Assembly: GCF_017086405.1 (NCBI RefSeq)
Contig: NZ_CP070973.1
Span: forward strand, 2,418,001 to 2,482,000
Length of the DNA: 64,000 nt
Origin: Mycobacterium gordonae
GTDB taxonomy: Bacteria; Actinomycetota; Actinomycetes; Mycobacteriales; Mycobacteriaceae
Direction of reading: 5' to 3'
The stretch's first letter is position 1, and each line of letters opens with the position of its first letter. The notes under the pieces were generated by a model, which did not search any database, was not told the DNA's origin, and saw only the letters and a program-made list of their open reading frames with translations. Shown here in pieces: positions 47,901 through 57,165 of this stretch. The translations under genes and the position numbers were made by a program.

Positions 47901-49506
47901 CGGTGGCGCCGGTGGGGTCGCCGGCAATGGCGGCGACGGCGCAGACGCCGCCGCGGGCTCCGGACTCCGCGGCGGGAACGGCGGCCGCGGCGGCGACAAC
48001 GGTGCCGGCGGACTTGGAGGCCGCGGCGGTAGCGGTTCCAGCCCAGGATCCGACGGTGCCAACGGCTTCAGCCCCACCACCGGTGGTCACGGCGGCAACG
48101 GCGGCCAAGGGGGCAGCGGAGGGATCGGGGGCATCGGCATACCCGGCGTCGGTGGAGCAGGTGGGAATGGCGGCGCCGGCGGTCTCTATGGCAACGGCGG
48201 CAACGGCGGTGACGGGGGTGCAGGGATGAATGGCAGCAAAGGTGCGAACGCCGGCGCCGTCGGTGCCGCAGGCGCGGACGGCCAGAGCGGTTTTGCCGGC
48301 GGTGCCGGGGGCGCCGGCGGAACGGGTGGGGCCCTCGGTGGCAACGGAGGCGACGGTGGGGCCGGTGGTCAGGGCGGCAAGGGCGGAAACGGTGGCGCGG
48401 GGGCCGACGGTCGTGCCGGCCGAAATGGCACCTCCTCGCCCGGCGGCACCGACGGCGGGAACGGGCAGGCCGGCGGTGCCGGCGGTAGCGGCGGCAACGG
48501 CGGTCGGGGCGGGGTCGGAGGCGTCGCAGGTAAGGCCCAGGCGGGCGGGTCATTCCATGATGGCCGCGACGGCGACGGCGGGGCCGGCGGCGCCGGCGGA
48601 CGCGGCGCGGACGCTGGTGATGGTGGGGACGGCGGTAACGGTGCCGGCACCAGCGGTGGTGTTCCCTTGGCTGGAAACGGCGGACGCGGCGGGCAGGGAG
48701 GCAATGGCGGTGTTGGCGGGACCGGTGGGGAAGGTGGCAAAGGCTTCACCGATGGTCAGACCGGTACGACGGGAATCAGGGGTATTGCCGGCGATGGCGG
48801 GGACGGTGGCGATGGAGGCAACGTCACGCAGGTGCTCGGCGGTCCGGGTAACGGCGAACCGGGCAGCGGGGGCGCCGGCGGCAAGGGCGGCATCGGTTCC
48901 ATCGGCGGCGATGGCGGCGACGGCGGCAGCGGTGGCCAGTCGGGGTTGACTGCGTCTTCTAGGGGCAATGGAGGGGCCGGCGGCGATGGCGGCACCGGCA
49001 CCGACGGCGGCGGCGGCAGCGGCGGCAGCGGCGGTGACGGCAGCCCGGGCGCTATCGGAAACTTCGCCCCGGCCGGGGCAGGCGGTAGCGGCGGTAGCGG
49101 CGGTAACGGCGGCATCGGCAACAACGGTCCCGGTGGGAACGGTGGGGATGGCGGTAACGGGGGCATCGGCGGCAACGGTGTCGGCAACGGCGCCCCCGGC
49201 GGAAACGGCGGGCGGGGCGGAGCCGGCGGCAAGGGAGGTCTCGGCAACAACAGCATCGGGGGTGACGGTGGCAACGGCGGTGATGGCGGTGACGCGGGCA
49301 ACGGCGGCAACGGCGTGGGCCCTGGTGGCAGCGCACTTCCCGGCGGTACCGGCGGGCGTGGTGGGCCGGGAGGTGCCGGCGGCGATGGTTTCTCGGGCAC
49401 GCTCGTGGGTGATCCCGGCTCCTCCGGCGCTTCCGGCAAACGTCCCAACGGCCAGTTTGGTGGGAGTGGTGGCGACGGGGGCGTCGGCGGCACCGGTGGG
49501 GGCTGA
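44959..49506 (+). CDS. PE_PGRS family protein, 1515 residues
   Basis: The ATG at 44959, six bases after GGAGG, gives an N-terminal PE domain of about 95 residues ([33 protein letters not shown]) with the ESX-5 secretion motif YAAAE and a linker [18 protein letters not shown]. The rest is a long Gly-Gly-Ala/Asn repeat domain without a separate C-terminal domain. Four markers (GYADGA or equivalents at residues 532, 752, 967 and 1197) show a higher-order period of about 215-230 residues. PE_PGRS proteins are secreted or surface-exposed and influence host interaction; this one's role is unknown. It lies between cdsA and rlmN, where H37Rv has none. Confidence 0.95.
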   Translation: MSFVHVAPQIVGAAASDLARIGASVSAANAAAASSTSSVLAAGADEVSTAIASFFGTHALEYQALNAQVADFQERFVQTLNSGVGAYAAAESFSALDLVNAPAQALLSRPLIGNGVDGAAGTGQSGGPGGLLWGNGGAGGSGAVGTSGGAGGAAGLFGNGGAGGAGGVGGASGSGGAGGIGGQGGLLYGNGGRGGVGGQGALSSGAGGAGGQAQFFGAGGAGGAGGSGAVGTSGGFGQSGGSGGTAGDGGAGGRGGLLIGAGGAGGVGGAGGDGGAGGAGADGAAPGAAGGRGGSGGHGGAGGVGGAGGEGGLLGFLGDQGAGGDGGAGGSGGAAGNGGDGATGTVGGTGIGGAGGVGGDPGLGGAGGAGGVGSTPGAHGAAGLNPTSGGDGGNGGRGADSVLAGFSGGKGGAGGDGGRYGNGGAGGQGGSGVAGTAGRDGGTAGASGGAGTGGGAAGDGGTGGRGGAMAGAGGDGGAGGTGGTGGAGGSGADGAGSRLLGGSGQDGGDGGAGGRGGAGGAGGLGGTARAAGYADGARGVGGAGGQGGHGGVAGNGGDGLLGTFGGFGDGSGGNGGNGGDSGAGGAGGAGGIGSTKGLDGAAGATPLGGNGGNGGRGIDSPLGFMPGGNGGNGGNGGLHGNGGAGANGGSGFTGAAGADATRPGTAGGRGGVGSNGGNGGSGGMGGALAGAGGNGGAGGNGGAGGAGGTGIDGANGVVGGDINGGPGTDGGAGGVGGLGGRGGLAGQAPAPGYSSGAEGVGGAGGNGGAGGLAGDGGHGADAADGTGLAGGNGGRGGDNGAGGAGGRGGSGSIRGVDGVAGATSTAGGNGGDGGDGASGAAGQQGGHGGAGGDGGRYGNGGEGGDGGVGGRGADGGSGVGLSGRPGDDGGAGGDGGAGGRGGTLAGRGGDGGDGGTGGGGGAGGKGRDGAVVGGGNLSGSDGGNGGGGGAGGNGGNAGSGGRSQAAGYADGAQGVGGAAGAGGAGGVAGNGGDGADAAAGSGLRGGNGGRGGDNGAGGLGGRGGSGSSPGSDGANGFSPTTGGHGGNGGQGGSGGIGGIGIPGVGGAGGNGGAGGLYGNGGNGGDGGAGMNGSKGANAGAVGAAGADGQSGFAGGAGGAGGTGGALGGNGGDGGAGGQGGKGGNGGAGADGRAGRNGTSSPGGTDGGNGQAGGAGGSGGNGGRGGVGGVAGKAQAGGSFHDGRDGDGGAGGAGGRGADAGDGGDGGNGAGTSGGVPLAGNGGRGGQGGNGGVGGTGGEGGKGFTDGQTGTTGIRGIAGDGGDGGDGGNVTQVLGGPGNGEPGSGGAGGKGGIGSIGGDGGDGGSGGQSGLTASSRGNGGAGGDGGTGTDGGGGSGGSGGDGSPGAIGNFAPAGAGGSGGSGGNGGIGNNGPGGNGGDGGNGGIGGNGVGNGAPGGNGGRGGAGGKGGLGNNSIGGDGGNGGDGGDAGNGGNGVGPGGSALPGGTGGRGGPGGAGGDGFSGTLVGDPGSSGASGKRPNGQFGGSGGDGGVGGTGGG
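46552..48582 (+). repeat. Higher-order repeat inside the PGRS domain
   Basis: Units starting at 46552, 47212, 47857 and 48547 share the marker G-Y-A-D-G-A-x-G-V-G-G-A (third and first closest; the second reads GYSSGAEG and the fourth GSFHDGRDG). The steps are 660, 645 and 690 bp. Between markers, blocks such as [21 protein letters not shown] recur. This suggests growth by duplication of whole blocks of about 220 residues rather than of single Gly-Gly-X triplets. Confidence 0.7.
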
Positions 49507-49550
49507 TCGGCCGCCGCTGCCGGGGTGGGGGATGTCAGACTGAACAGGTC

Positions 49551-50645
49551 ATGGTCCAGGAGCTGGTGTTCGAGGCGCCGCGTCGGGGGAAGCCGCCGCG
49601 GCACCTGGCCGACCTCGATGCGGCCGGTCGCGCGGACGCCGTTGCGGAACTGGGACTGCCGGCATTTCGGGCCAAGCAGCTCGCGCATCAGTACTACGGA
49701 CGGCTGATCGCCGATCCGCATCAGATGACCGACCTGCCCGCGGCGGTGCGCGACGCTGTCGCGGCCAGCATGTTCCCGATGTTGCTCAGCGCGGCGCGCG
49801 AAGTGACCTGCGATGCCGGCCAGACGCGAAAGACGTTGTGGCGGGCGGGAGATGGCGCCACTATCGAGTCGGTGCTGATGCGCTATCCGCAGCGCAACAC
49901 CGTGTGCATCTCCTCGCAGGCCGGCTGCGGCATGGCGTGCCCGTTCTGTGCCACCGGACAGGGCGGGCTGACCCGCAACCTGTCGACCGCCGAGATTCTC
50001 GAGCAGGTGCGGGCGGCCGCGGTCGCGCTGCGCGACGACTTCGGCGACCGGTTGTCGAACGTGGTGTTCATGGGCATGGGCGAGCCGCTGGCCAACTACT
50101 CGCGGGTGGTGGCCGCGGTGCGCCGCATCACCGAGGCGCCGCCGTCCGGCTTCGGTATCTCGGCCCGTTCGGTGACGGTCTCGACGGTGGGTCTGGCCCC
50201 GGCCATCCGCAGGCTGGCCGATGAGCGGCTGGGAGTGACGCTGGCATTGTCGCTGCACACCCCCGACGACGAGCTGCGCAACACGCTGGTGCCGGTCAAC
50301 AACCGGTGGCCGGTCAGCGAGGTGCTGGAGGCGGCCCGCTACTACGCCGACGTCACCGGTCGGCGGGTGTCGATCGAGTATGCGCTGATCCGCGAGGTCA
50401 ACGACCAGCCGTGGCGGGCGGACCTACTGGGCAAGCTGTTACATCGCGCGCTGGGGGCGTTGGCGCATGTGAACCTGATTCCGCTCAATCCCACACCGGG
50501 CAGCGATTGGGACGCCAGCCCCAAGCCGGTCGAGCGGGAATTTGTCAGACGTGTTCGCGCGCAGGGTGTTTCATGCACGGTGCGGGATACCCGCGGCCGC
50601 GAGATCGCCGCCGCGTGCGGACAGCTGGCCGCCGGGGGCGGGTAG
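49551..50645 (+). CDS. rlmN: 23S rRNA (adenine-C2)-/tRNA methyltransferase RlmN
   Basis: The 364-residue protein starts at ATG. It is a radical-SAM enzyme that methylates A2503 of 23S rRNA and A37 of tRNAs. The CxxxCxxC cluster is in [18 protein letters not shown], with [10 protein letters not shown] (SAM-binding GEPL), and [17 protein letters not shown]. The methyl-carrying cysteine is in the C-terminal [15 protein letters not shown]. The last bases, from 50607 to the stop, are repeated directly 58 bp further on. It corresponds to Rv2879c. Confidence 0.95.
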   Translation: MVQELVFEAPRRGKPPRHLADLDAAGRADAVAELGLPAFRAKQLAHQYYGRLIADPHQMTDLPAAVRDAVAASMFPMLLSAAREVTCDAGQTRKTLWRAGDGATIESVLMRYPQRNTVCISSQAGCGMACPFCATGQGGLTRNLSTAEILEQVRAAAVALRDDFGDRLSNVVFMGMGEPLANYSRVVAAVRRITEAPPSGFGISARSVTVSTVGLAPAIRRLADERLGVTLALSLHTPDDELRNTLVPVNNRWPVSEVLEAARYYADVTGRRVSIEYALIREVNDQPWRADLLGKLLHRALGALAHVNLIPLNPTPGSDWDASPKPVEREFVRRVRAQGVSCTVRDTRGREIAAACGQLAAGGG

Positions 50646-50703
50646 CTGGAGCGCACGCCGTTGAGCCGCCGCGTGCGGACAGCTGGCCGCCGGGGGCGGG
50701 TAG
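50607..50703 (+). repeat. 39-bp direct repeat duplicating the rlmN 3' end
   Basis: Bases 50607-50645 (the last 12 codons and stop of rlmN) are repeated without mismatch at 50665-50703, after a 19-bp spacer. The second copy is non-coding in that context. The duplication looks recent because it has not diverged. Confidence 0.95.
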
Positions 50704-50812
50704 GCGAGCCGCAGCCCGGATCATCCGCCCCGTCGATCTACCGGACCGGGTGTTGAACCTTTCCCTGCCGTCAATACGTCGTCACAACAAAGCCGGCGAA
50801 CAGAGGGGTGCC

Positions 50813-51313
50813 ATGAAATCGCTTTTCCCGCTGAAAATGTTCACCGCCGCAGCCGCGGTGGCCCTGATACTCGGCCTGGCCGCCGCTCCGCGCGCAACCG
50901 CCGCCGACGACCGCCTCAATTTCACCGGCACCACGCTCGGCGGCGCCCCGTTCAACGGAGCCAGCCTGCAGGGCAAGCCCGCGGTGTTGTGGTTCTGGAC
51001 GCCGTTCTGCCCGTTCTGCAATGCCGAAGCTCCCGGCCTGAGCCAGGTCGCGGCCGCGAACCCGGGCGTCACCTTCGTCGGCATCGCCGCGCATTCGGAC
51101 GTCGGGCAGATGCAGGGGTTCGTCTCCAAGTACGGCCTGAACTTCACCAACCTCAACGACGCCGACGGCGCGATCTGGGCACGCTACAACGTGCCGTGGC
51201 AGCCGGCGTGGGTGTTCTACCGTGCCGACGGATCCTCCACGTTCGTCAACAACACCACCTCGGCCCTATCGCAGCAGGACCTGCAGGGCCGGGTCGCCGC
51301 GCTGACGTCCTGA
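50813..51313 (+). CDS. mpt53: Secreted thiol:disulfide oxidoreductase MPT53 (DsbE-like)
   Basis: The ATG at 50813 opens a signal peptide (KMFTAAAAVALILGLAAAPRATA) in a 166-residue protein. The rest is a thioredoxin fold with the active site Cys66-P-F-Cys69 in FWTPFCPFCNAEAPG and the cis-proline in NVPWQPAWVFY. MPT53 (DsbE) of M. tuberculosis oxidises exported proteins. It is followed by the ccdA-like gene 3 bp later, which should keep it in the needed redox state. Confidence 0.94.
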   Translation: MKSLFPLKMFTAAAAVALILGLAAAPRATAADDRLNFTGTTLGGAPFNGASLQGKPAVLWFWTPFCPFCNAEAPGLSQVAAANPGVTFVGIAAHSDVGQMQGFVSKYGLNFTNLNDADGAIWARYNVPWQPAWVFYRADGSSTFVNNTTSALSQQDLQGRVAALTS

Positions 51314-51316
51314 AGG

Positions 51317-52183
51317 GTGAACCACGCCCTGATCGGCTTGGCCTTCGCCGCCGGACTGGTGGCCGCGCTGAATCCGTGTGGCTTCGCCATGCTGCCTGCC
51401 TACCTGCTGCTGGTGGTGCGAGGACGGCAATCGGTGAGCCCGGTCGCTGCCGTCGGCCGGGCGCTTGCCGCGACCCTGGGCATGGCGCTCGGCTTCCTGA
51501 CCGTCTTCGGCGTGTTCGGCGCCCTGACCATCTCGGCGGCATCCACCGTGCAGCGCTACCTGCCCTACGTGACGGTGGCGATCGGTGTCGTGCTGCTCGC
51601 GTTGGGTATCTGGCTGCTCTCGGGCCGGGAGCTGACGCTGCCGGCGCCGTTCGGCCCACGCTGGGCTCCGACCGCGCGGCTGGGTTCTCTCTACGCGTAC
51701 GGCGTGAGTTACGCGGTCGCGTCGCTGTCGTGCACCGTCGGGCCGTTCCTGGCGGTCACCGGGGCCGGACTGCGCGGCGGCTCGGTGCTCGACGGCGTGG
51801 CGGTCTACGGCGCCTACGTGGCCGGGTTGACGCTGGTCGTCGGGGCCTTGGCGATCGCCGCGGCAACGACGCGCTCGACGCTGGTCGCCAGGACGCGGGC
51901 GGTCCTGCCGTTCGTCTCCCGCATCAGCGGTGCGCTGCTGCTCCTGGTGGGCGCCTACGTCAGTTATTACGGCTGGTACGAGGTGCGATTGCTCGGCGCG
52001 AATGCCAGCCCCGAAGACGCCGTCATCGCCGCAGCCGGCCGCTTGCAGGGGCCGCTGGCCGGCTGGGTGCACGAGCATGGCGGCTGGCCATGGGCCCTGG
52101 TGCTGGTAATCGCATTGGCAAGCGCGCTCGTTGGCGCCTGGTGGCGCCGACGGCGCGGCGCCGATAACACCAGAACGTGGTAA
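51317..52183 (+). CDS. CcdA/DsbD-type membrane thiol transporter (Rv2877c homolog)
   Basis: The 288-residue protein starts at GTG, 3 bp after mpt53. It has six to eight membrane helices. The conserved cysteines of the CcdA core are in AALNPCGFAMLPAYL and ASLSCTVGPFLAV, arranged as in CcdA and DsbD, which carry electrons across the membrane from cytoplasmic thioredoxin. Coupling with mpt53 points to reduction of that extracytoplasmic thioredoxin-like protein. It corresponds to Rv2877c. Confidence 0.92.
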   Translation: MNHALIGLAFAAGLVAALNPCGFAMLPAYLLLVVRGRQSVSPVAAVGRALAATLGMALGFLTVFGVFGALTISAASTVQRYLPYVTVAIGVVLLALGIWLLSGRELTLPAPFGPRWAPTARLGSLYAYGVSYAVASLSCTVGPFLAVTGAGLRGGSVLDGVAVYGAYVAGLTLVVGALAIAAATTRSTLVARTRAVLPFVSRISGALLLLVGAYVSYYGWYEVRLLGANASPEDAVIAAAGRLQGPLAGWVHEHGGWPWALVLVIALASALVGAWWRRRRGADNTRTW

Positions 52184-52291
52184 TCGGCGACGCCGTTTCG
52201 ATCGGCCTAGGTGTTCAGCTGGTGGTGACGTTTTTCCAGGCGACGTCGCCGTCGGATGACCGCGGCGCGGCGCCGCGATTCTCGGCGCTAC

Positions 52292-53344
52292 TCAGGGCCG
52301 CCACAGCGGCGCAAATCGATTGGCCGACGCCGGCCAGAGCAGCACGGGGTTCATCCAGGCCGGCCACAGCAACGCCGGGTTCGCCTTGTGCGGCGGCCAG
52401 TTGTGGTCGTAGGCGTAGGCCCACACCTCCCACGGGTTGTCGTAATAGGCGGCAGTCTCGACCAGGCTGTACAGGTTCTCGTTGGGATGAAATAACCAGT
52501 AGCCCGTTCCGACGACGGCGCCACCGACCATCCAACCGACGTAGGTGGTCTGGAAGATGGGGCCGAAGACCCTGCTTTGCCAGACGTGCACCTGTTCGTG
52601 ATTCACCAGGTTGTCGATGGCCGTCGGACCAGTTCCCACATGCGTCGTGACGTTGCCCAGGGTGGTAGCGAAACCCGGTAAACCAACACCGCCGTGATAG
52701 ACGTGAAACCCCAGGAGCCGGCTCAGTGGGGCGTCATAGACCGCGCCCGGCGTGAGGTGATTAGCGAGGTGCAGGCCGTAACCCAGCGTGGTGCCCGGGA
52801 GCCCCCACGTGTAGTCCAACAGCAGTGCGGTCCACCCGCGCCAGTCGCGGAAGTCGTAGATCTCGATTTGCTCGCGGATGAATCGACCGGCGTCATTGAT
52901 CGCGTCAGCGGCCGCCCCGACCACTTCGGTGGTAGCGATCTCAGCCGCAGCGCGACCAGCGCCGGCACTCTCAGTGGCGAGCAGCGGATGTGTCGAGAAG
53001 GCCCTCGCGGGCACGTCGACCAGACTCAACAGTGCGTTCTGTGCGTCCTGCAAGACCGATGCGCTCGCGGCCTCCGTGGCCGCATACGAATGGGCACCTT
53101 CCCGCAGCGTCCGCACCAACCGCTCACCGACCGCGCCTGCCTGCGCGCTGACTGTCTGGTACTCCCGACCGTAGTCGGCAAAAACGGCCGCCACCATGGT
53201 GGATATCTCGTCGACGGCCGCCGCGGCCGGCCCGGTCGTCGCCGCGGAAACCGCCCTATTGGCTGCCGTCACGGCAGCCCCGACGTCCTCCCACTGCGCT
53301 GCCGTCGTCGTCAACGCCTCGGGACTTTTCAACAACAGCGACAA
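52292..53344 (-). CDS. PE-domain protein fused to an HExxH metallopeptidase-like domain
   Basis: The 350-residue protein begins at a TTG after the strong site GGAGGAAG. Residues 1-100 are a PE domain (MSLLLKSPEALTTTAAQWED, AAVDEISTMVAAVF) with the secretion motif Y87-A-A-T-E91. Residues of about 150-325 are unrelated to PGRS: they have YTWGLPGTTLGYGLHLAN, a zinc-type HExxH at His249-Glu-Gln-Val-His253 (NHEQVHVWQSRVFGP), a hydrophobic helix (268-284), and two candidate third ligands, Glu296 and Glu306 (VETAAYYDNPWEVWAY). The C-terminus repeats LLWPA. A secreted metallopeptidase is inferred, not shown. H37Rv has no such gene between Rv2877c and Rv2876. Confidence 0.85.
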   Translation of the reverse strand: MSLLLKSPEALTTTAAQWEDVGAAVTAANRAVSAATTGPAAAAVDEISTMVAAVFADYGREYQTVSAQAGAVGERLVRTLREGAHSYAATEAASASVLQDAQNALLSLVDVPARAFSTHPLLATESAGAGRAAAEIATTEVVGAAADAINDAGRFIREQIEIYDFRDWRGWTALLLDYTWGLPGTTLGYGLHLANHLTPGAVYDAPLSRLLGFHVYHGGVGLPGFATTLGNVTTHVGTGPTAIDNLVNHEQVHVWQSRVFGPIFQTTYVGWMVGGAVVGTGYWLFHPNENLYSLVETAAYYDNPWEVWAYAYDHNWPPHKANPALLWPAWMNPVLLWPASANRFAPLWRP

Positions 53345-53529
53345 GAAAACTTCCTCCGCAGACTCGGTCCAGGCACGGATGCAAGCGTATGCGGTGTCGC
53401 CACGCCAGGGGGTCTTACTGACCTGGGCATGACTCCAATGGCCGTTCCCGACCGGTACGCGCCCGACGGACCCGCGGGTCCCGGCAAACTCCGGCCCTGA
53501 CCTGCAACCGGTCGCGCAGATGAGTGCGG

Positions 53530-53784
53530 TTACCTGAGCCAGCCGCGGCGGCGACCCCAGATGTCGCGCACCAACACGAAGAGCGTGAGCGCCGCGAAAC
53601 CGATCAGGAACCAGTCCTCGACGTGGCCGACGTGGTTACCGCGCAGCATCGCCAGCAGAAAGATGACGACGAACAACCCCGTGGCGTGCCACGTGCGGTA
53701 GTTGATTCTGCTCCAACCCCAGCGCGCGGACGGCACCTCGGCCTCGTCGACGCCGGCGAACGGCTCCACCTCAGTACTGGCCAC
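53530..53784 (-). CDS. Small two-helix membrane protein (Rv2876 homolog)
   Basis: I chose the GTG at 53784 because GGAGGG lies eight bases before it; this gives 84 residues, although the frame is open to 53847. After an acidic N-terminus come two hydrophobic segments (ATGLFVVIFLLAMLRG and DWFLIGFAALTLFVLVRDIWG) and a basic end RRRGWLR. It sits directly downstream of mpt70, as Rv2876 does in M. tuberculosis. No function is known. Confidence 0.85.
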   Translation of the reverse strand: MASTEVEPFAGVDEAEVPSARWGWSRINYRTWHATGLFVVIFLLAMLRGNHVGHVEDWFLIGFAALTLFVLVRDIWGRRRGWLR

Positions 53785-53897
53785 GGCGATCCCTCCGGTT
53801 GTCACTCGGACTGACACTGCCTGAACATTCTGGCACAGGCCGTCCATCCGCGGTCAGGTCTCCACCCGAAGGGATCGCCGCGACGCAGCGGTGTCGA

Positions 53898-54485
53898 TTA
53901 GGCGGGGGGCATCAGGACCGTGTCGATCATGTAGACCTGCGCGTTGGCCGTCGAGACCCCGCCGCAGACCACGCCGGCGTTGTTGACCCGGATGTTGTTG
54001 CCCATCCCGGTGACCGTCACGTTGGCGCCCTGCAGTGTCTTGTGCGTACCGATCACCCGGTTCGGGCTGGCCTGCCCACTGACCACGTGATAGGTCAGGA
54101 TGCTGGTCAACAGGTTCGAGTCGGTCTTGAGCTGCTCGACGGTGGCCGGCGGCAGCTTGCCGAACGCGGCGTCGGTCGGGGCGAACACCGTGTACTGACC
54201 ACTGTTGAGGGTGTCAACCAGGTTGACCTGCGGGTTGAGCTGGCCGGAGAGCGCCGACGTCAGCATGGTCAGCATCGGGTTGGCGGCCGCGGCCTCGGTG
54301 ACCGGAACCTGCGACATGCCCTGCACCGACGCCGGGCCGGCGGGGTTGGCCGCCGCGTAATCCGCACAACCCGGACCGACCAGGTCGCTGGCGGCCGCGG
54401 TCGGTGCCAGCGCCACGCCGCAGGACATCAGCGCGGCCGCGAAGCCGGCTGCCGCCATTGAGGTTTTAGAGATTTTCGTCTTCAT
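53898..54485 (-). CDS. mpt70: Secreted fasciclin-domain antigen MPT70
   Basis: The ATG at 54485 gives 195 residues with a signal peptide ([20 protein letters not shown], cleaved near AAAS). The rest is one fasciclin (FAS1) domain, with [22 protein letters not shown] and [19 protein letters not shown], and the two conserved cysteines (GPGCADY and VVCGG). FAS1 domains mediate adhesion in other systems. MPT70 is the soluble relative of the lipoprotein MPT83 (here about 70% alike by eye). A SigK-type promoter precedes it at 54537-54563. Confidence 0.95.
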   Translation of the reverse strand: MKTKISKTSMAAAGFAAALMSCGVALAPTAAASDLVGPGCADYAAANPAGPASVQGMSQVPVTEAAAANPMLTMLTSALSGQLNPQVNLVDTLNSGQYTVFAPTDAAFGKLPPATVEQLKTDSNLLTSILTYHVVSGQASPNRVIGTHKTLQGANVTVTGMGNNIRVNNAGVVCGGVSTANAQVYMIDTVLMPPA

Positions 54486-54536
54486 GATGTGTTCGCTCCT
54501 CGTAGTTGAGTGCCGAGAGACCCCTGACATCAAGGA

Positions 54537-54563
54537 ATTCGGAGCCCCCGGGGTGCTGGACGG
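54537..54563 (-). promoter_or_regulatory. SigK-type promoter of mpt70
   Basis: On the minus strand CCGTCC (54558-54563) and CCGAAT (54537-54542) are spaced by 15 bases. The SigK consensus in M. tuberculosis is close to CCATCC with CCGAAT, so the -35 has one change and the -10 is exact. It lies 52 bp before the mpt70 start, at the end of dipZ. Confidence 0.75.
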
Positions 54564-54566
54564 GTG

Positions 54567-56293
54567 TCACCCGTAAGTGAAAGAGAAAACCTGCAATCCC
54601 TTGCTGGGCGCCACCTCGAGGGTTCCCGACGACTGACGGGGATCGGCGACGATCTGGTGAGAGGTCGGCGGCCCGTCGATCGCCACGGTGGTGGGCTTGC
54701 CGTTGCGCGTCACGGTGAGAGTGCCGGTACCCCGACGACGACGTAGATGTCCTTGGCGTGATAGTTGAGCCTGATGGCCGAGTCGTCGCCTGTTGCCGTG
54801 GCGCCCTGGTAGTCGAGTGCCCACGGCCCGCTCAGGGCGAAGCTGTCGGCGGCGAGGGTGGACGGATAGCGGAACGTCTGGGCACCCTCGTCATATTCTC
54901 CGCCGCCGCCGTAGTTGACGGCTTTGCCGACGGCCAGGTAGGTCTCGGCCGTGGTGATCGCTTTCGGCGTGAGGTCGGGAGCGCCCACCGGCGCGGGCAG
55001 GGTGACTCCCGGTTTGGCGTCGCTGAGCAACTGCCTGATCAGCTGCTCGGTGTCGTCGTAGCCGCCCTCGCCGAACTTGAGATGCCGCACGGTGCCGTTG
55101 GCGTCGATCAGGTATTCGGCCGGCCAGTAGCGGTTGCGGTAATTGGTCCAAGTCGAGTAGTTGTTGTCCAGCGCCACGGGATACTTGATATTCAGATCCG
55201 CCGCGCCCTTGGCGACGTTTGCCGGGACCTTCTCGAACGCGTACTCCGGGGTGTGGACACCGATGACTTCCAGACCGGCGTCCTTATAGGCCTGATACCA
55301 TCCGACGACGTGCGGGATGGCCCGCTGGCAGTTGATGCAGGAGTAGGCCCAGAAGTCGATCAGAACTACCTTGCCGCGCAACGATTGCAGCGTGATCGGC
55401 CGGTTTCCGGGGGTGTTCAGCCAGCCGGTGATGCCTCGCAGATCCGGTGCGGTTCCACAGTTTTCGAGCTTGGTGCCGCCTTGCGTGCAGTTCGACAGGG
55501 CCGCATTCTGGTCGGTGACGATGCCCCCGAGCTTTTCCTGCACCTGCTTGGAGCCACCGACCTTCTCCTGCAGAGACGCGGTGTAGTCGGGAATGGCGCG
55601 CTGCAGCACGGCGGGCAGGTCGAACACCAGCGCCACCGCCAGCAGGATGGTCACGATTCCGGCGGCGATTCGAATCTCGCGCTGGCGACGCCGAAATGCG
55701 CTCACCCGCTGCGCTATTCGCTGGCCGGCCAACGCGAAGAACAGCAACGGCAATGCGGCGCCGACGGCGAATGCAGCGGTGAGCACCACGGTGCCCACGC
55801 CGATCTGCGCGGTCGCGCCGGCCACCACGATCGCGGCCAGGACCGGGCCCGCGCACGGCACGTACAGCACGCCCAACGCCAATCCGAGACCGAAACCGTT
55901 GCCGCCCATGGCGATCTGCTTCTGGGGGATGCGCGAGAAGGGTCGCTCGAGCAGCTGCTCGAAACGCGGGAAGATCAGGCCGACCCCGATGGCCACCAAC
56001 GCCACCAGCGCGACCCAGCGGATGGCGTCCTGCGGCAGATCCAGCGCCGAAAGCAAGGCCGAGCCGAGCAGCGTCACCACGCTGAAACTCAGCACCAGCC
56101 CGCCGATTACCCGGTAGGGGCGCAACGCCTCCGACCGGGTCACTTTGGGCTTGACCGCCACCGCACCCCCGCCCGCCTCACGCGGGGCGCTGTTTGCGCC
56201 GGAGAAGAAGATCACCGGCAGCACCGGCAGGATGCAGGGCGATATTCCGGTGATCAAACCGCCGAGAAAGCCGATCAGAGCCAAGGTCCACAT
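54567..56293 (-). pseudogene. dipZ: dipZ, DsbD/CcdA-thioredoxin fusion, interrupted by one-base frameshift
   Basis: The first frame (56293-54710) gives the CcdA-like membrane part (Cys20 and Cys147), a thioredoxin-like domain with Cys319-I-N-Cys322 ([12 protein letters not shown]) and most of the C-terminal carbohydrate-binding-like domain. It then runs off at DIYVVVG into VPALSP and a stop. The rest of the protein ([18 protein letters not shown] through [11 protein letters not shown]) is in another frame ending at 54567. Adding one G to the run at 54730-54733 would join them into about 575 residues. Either a real frameshift or a sequencing error at a homopolymer is possible. All catalytic parts are upstream of the shift. 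Confidence 0.88.
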
Positions 56294-56357
56294 GTCAGTG
56301 ATTCGTCACGGCCGCGCCCCCGGATTGGTTCGGCGTCAGAAACGCCAGGAAAACGCC

Positions 56358-56392
56358 ACGAAAAAGGCAGCCCACCTGGGGTGGGCTGCCTT
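56358..56392 (-). terminator. Rho-independent terminator after mpt83
   Basis: The arms 56364-56376 and 56380-56392 (AAGGCAGCCCACC and its complement) form a 13-bp stem with a 3-base loop, and on the minus strand a T-tract (TTTTT, from 56361-56365) follows. It begins 21 bp after the mpt83 stop and lies before dipZ, so the mpt83 transcript probably ends here in part. Confidence 0.9.
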
Positions 56393-56412
56393 GTCCGGGG
56401 AATCGAGAGACG

Positions 56413-57093
56413 TCACTGGCCGGGGGGCATCAGCACGGTGTCGATCATGTAGACCGTGGCGTTCGCGGTGTGCACTCCGCCACACACCAGGCCCGCGGCG
56501 TTGACCTTCAGGTCTCCAAGATTCCCGCCGCCGCCGGTCACCGTCACGTCCGCGCCTTGCAGCGTCTTGTGGGTGCCGGCCACCTTGGCCGGGCTCGCCT
56601 GACCGTTGACCACGTGGTAGGTCAAGATGCTGTTCAGCAGCTTGGAGTCGGTCTTGAGCTGGTCGATGGTGGCTGCCGGGAGCTTGTCGAAGGCGGCGTT
56701 GGTGGGCGCGAACACGGTGTACTGCCCGCTGTTGAGCGTGTCCACCAGGTTCACCTGCGGGTTCAGCTTGCCGGACAACGCCGAGGTCAGGGTGCTCAGC
56801 ATCGGGTTGTTCGACGCCGCCGTGGCGACCGGGTCCTGGGCCATGCCGGCGACCGATCCGGGGCCGGTGGGGTTCTGCGCCGCGTATTCCGAGCAGCCAG
56901 GACCGATCAGGTCGGCGGCGGGGTCGGCCTTGGCCGATGACGGTGCGGAGCTCGAGGTCGCCGAGGCGCTCGCGGTGGTAGCGCTGCTGGTGCCCTGGGA
57001 TGCTGGCTTGCTGCTGGAACATCCGGCGACCCCCGCGATCGCGATCGCCGCAAGAGCCGCTGCCGCCACTGACTTGGCCTGAGTATTCATCAC
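56413..57093 (-). CDS. mpt83: Surface lipoprotein antigen MPT83, fasciclin domain
   Basis: The 226-residue protein (an ATG at 57090 is equally possible) has a lipoprotein signal with [10 protein letters not shown], so Cys25 is the lipidation site, a serine/alanine-rich linker and a FAS1 domain: [48 protein letters not shown]. It is the lipid-anchored paralog of MPT70 and is found on the cell surface. A SigK-type promoter lies 73 bp before the start. It corresponds to Rv2873. Confidence 0.96.
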   Translation of the reverse strand: MMNTQAKSVAAAALAAIAIAGVAGCSSSKPASQGTSSATTASASATSSSAPSSAKADPAADLIGPGCSEYAAQNPTGPGSVAGMAQDPVATAASNNPMLSTLTSALSGKLNPQVNLVDTLNSGQYTVFAPTNAAFDKLPAATIDQLKTDSKLLNSILTYHVVNGQASPAKVAGTHKTLQGADVTVTGGGGNLGDLKVNAAGLVCGGVHTANATVYMIDTVLMPPGQ

Positions 57094-57165
57094 GTGTCAA
57101 TTCCTTTGCTGGAGAACATTTTCCAGGCGACGTCCGGCGCCGCCATGAGTGCCGTACACCAAGGC

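Noticed and set aside
45004..48108. Minus-strand open frame of 1034 codons inside the PE_PGRS gene
   Set aside because: Gly-Gly repeats on the plus strand (GGCGGC) leave the other frames free of stops; the translation is low-complexity Thr/Ala/Pro without domains.
44959..49506. CRISPR-like short repeats
   Set aside because: The repeats are in-frame Gly-Gly-X codons without regular spacers or cas genes nearby.
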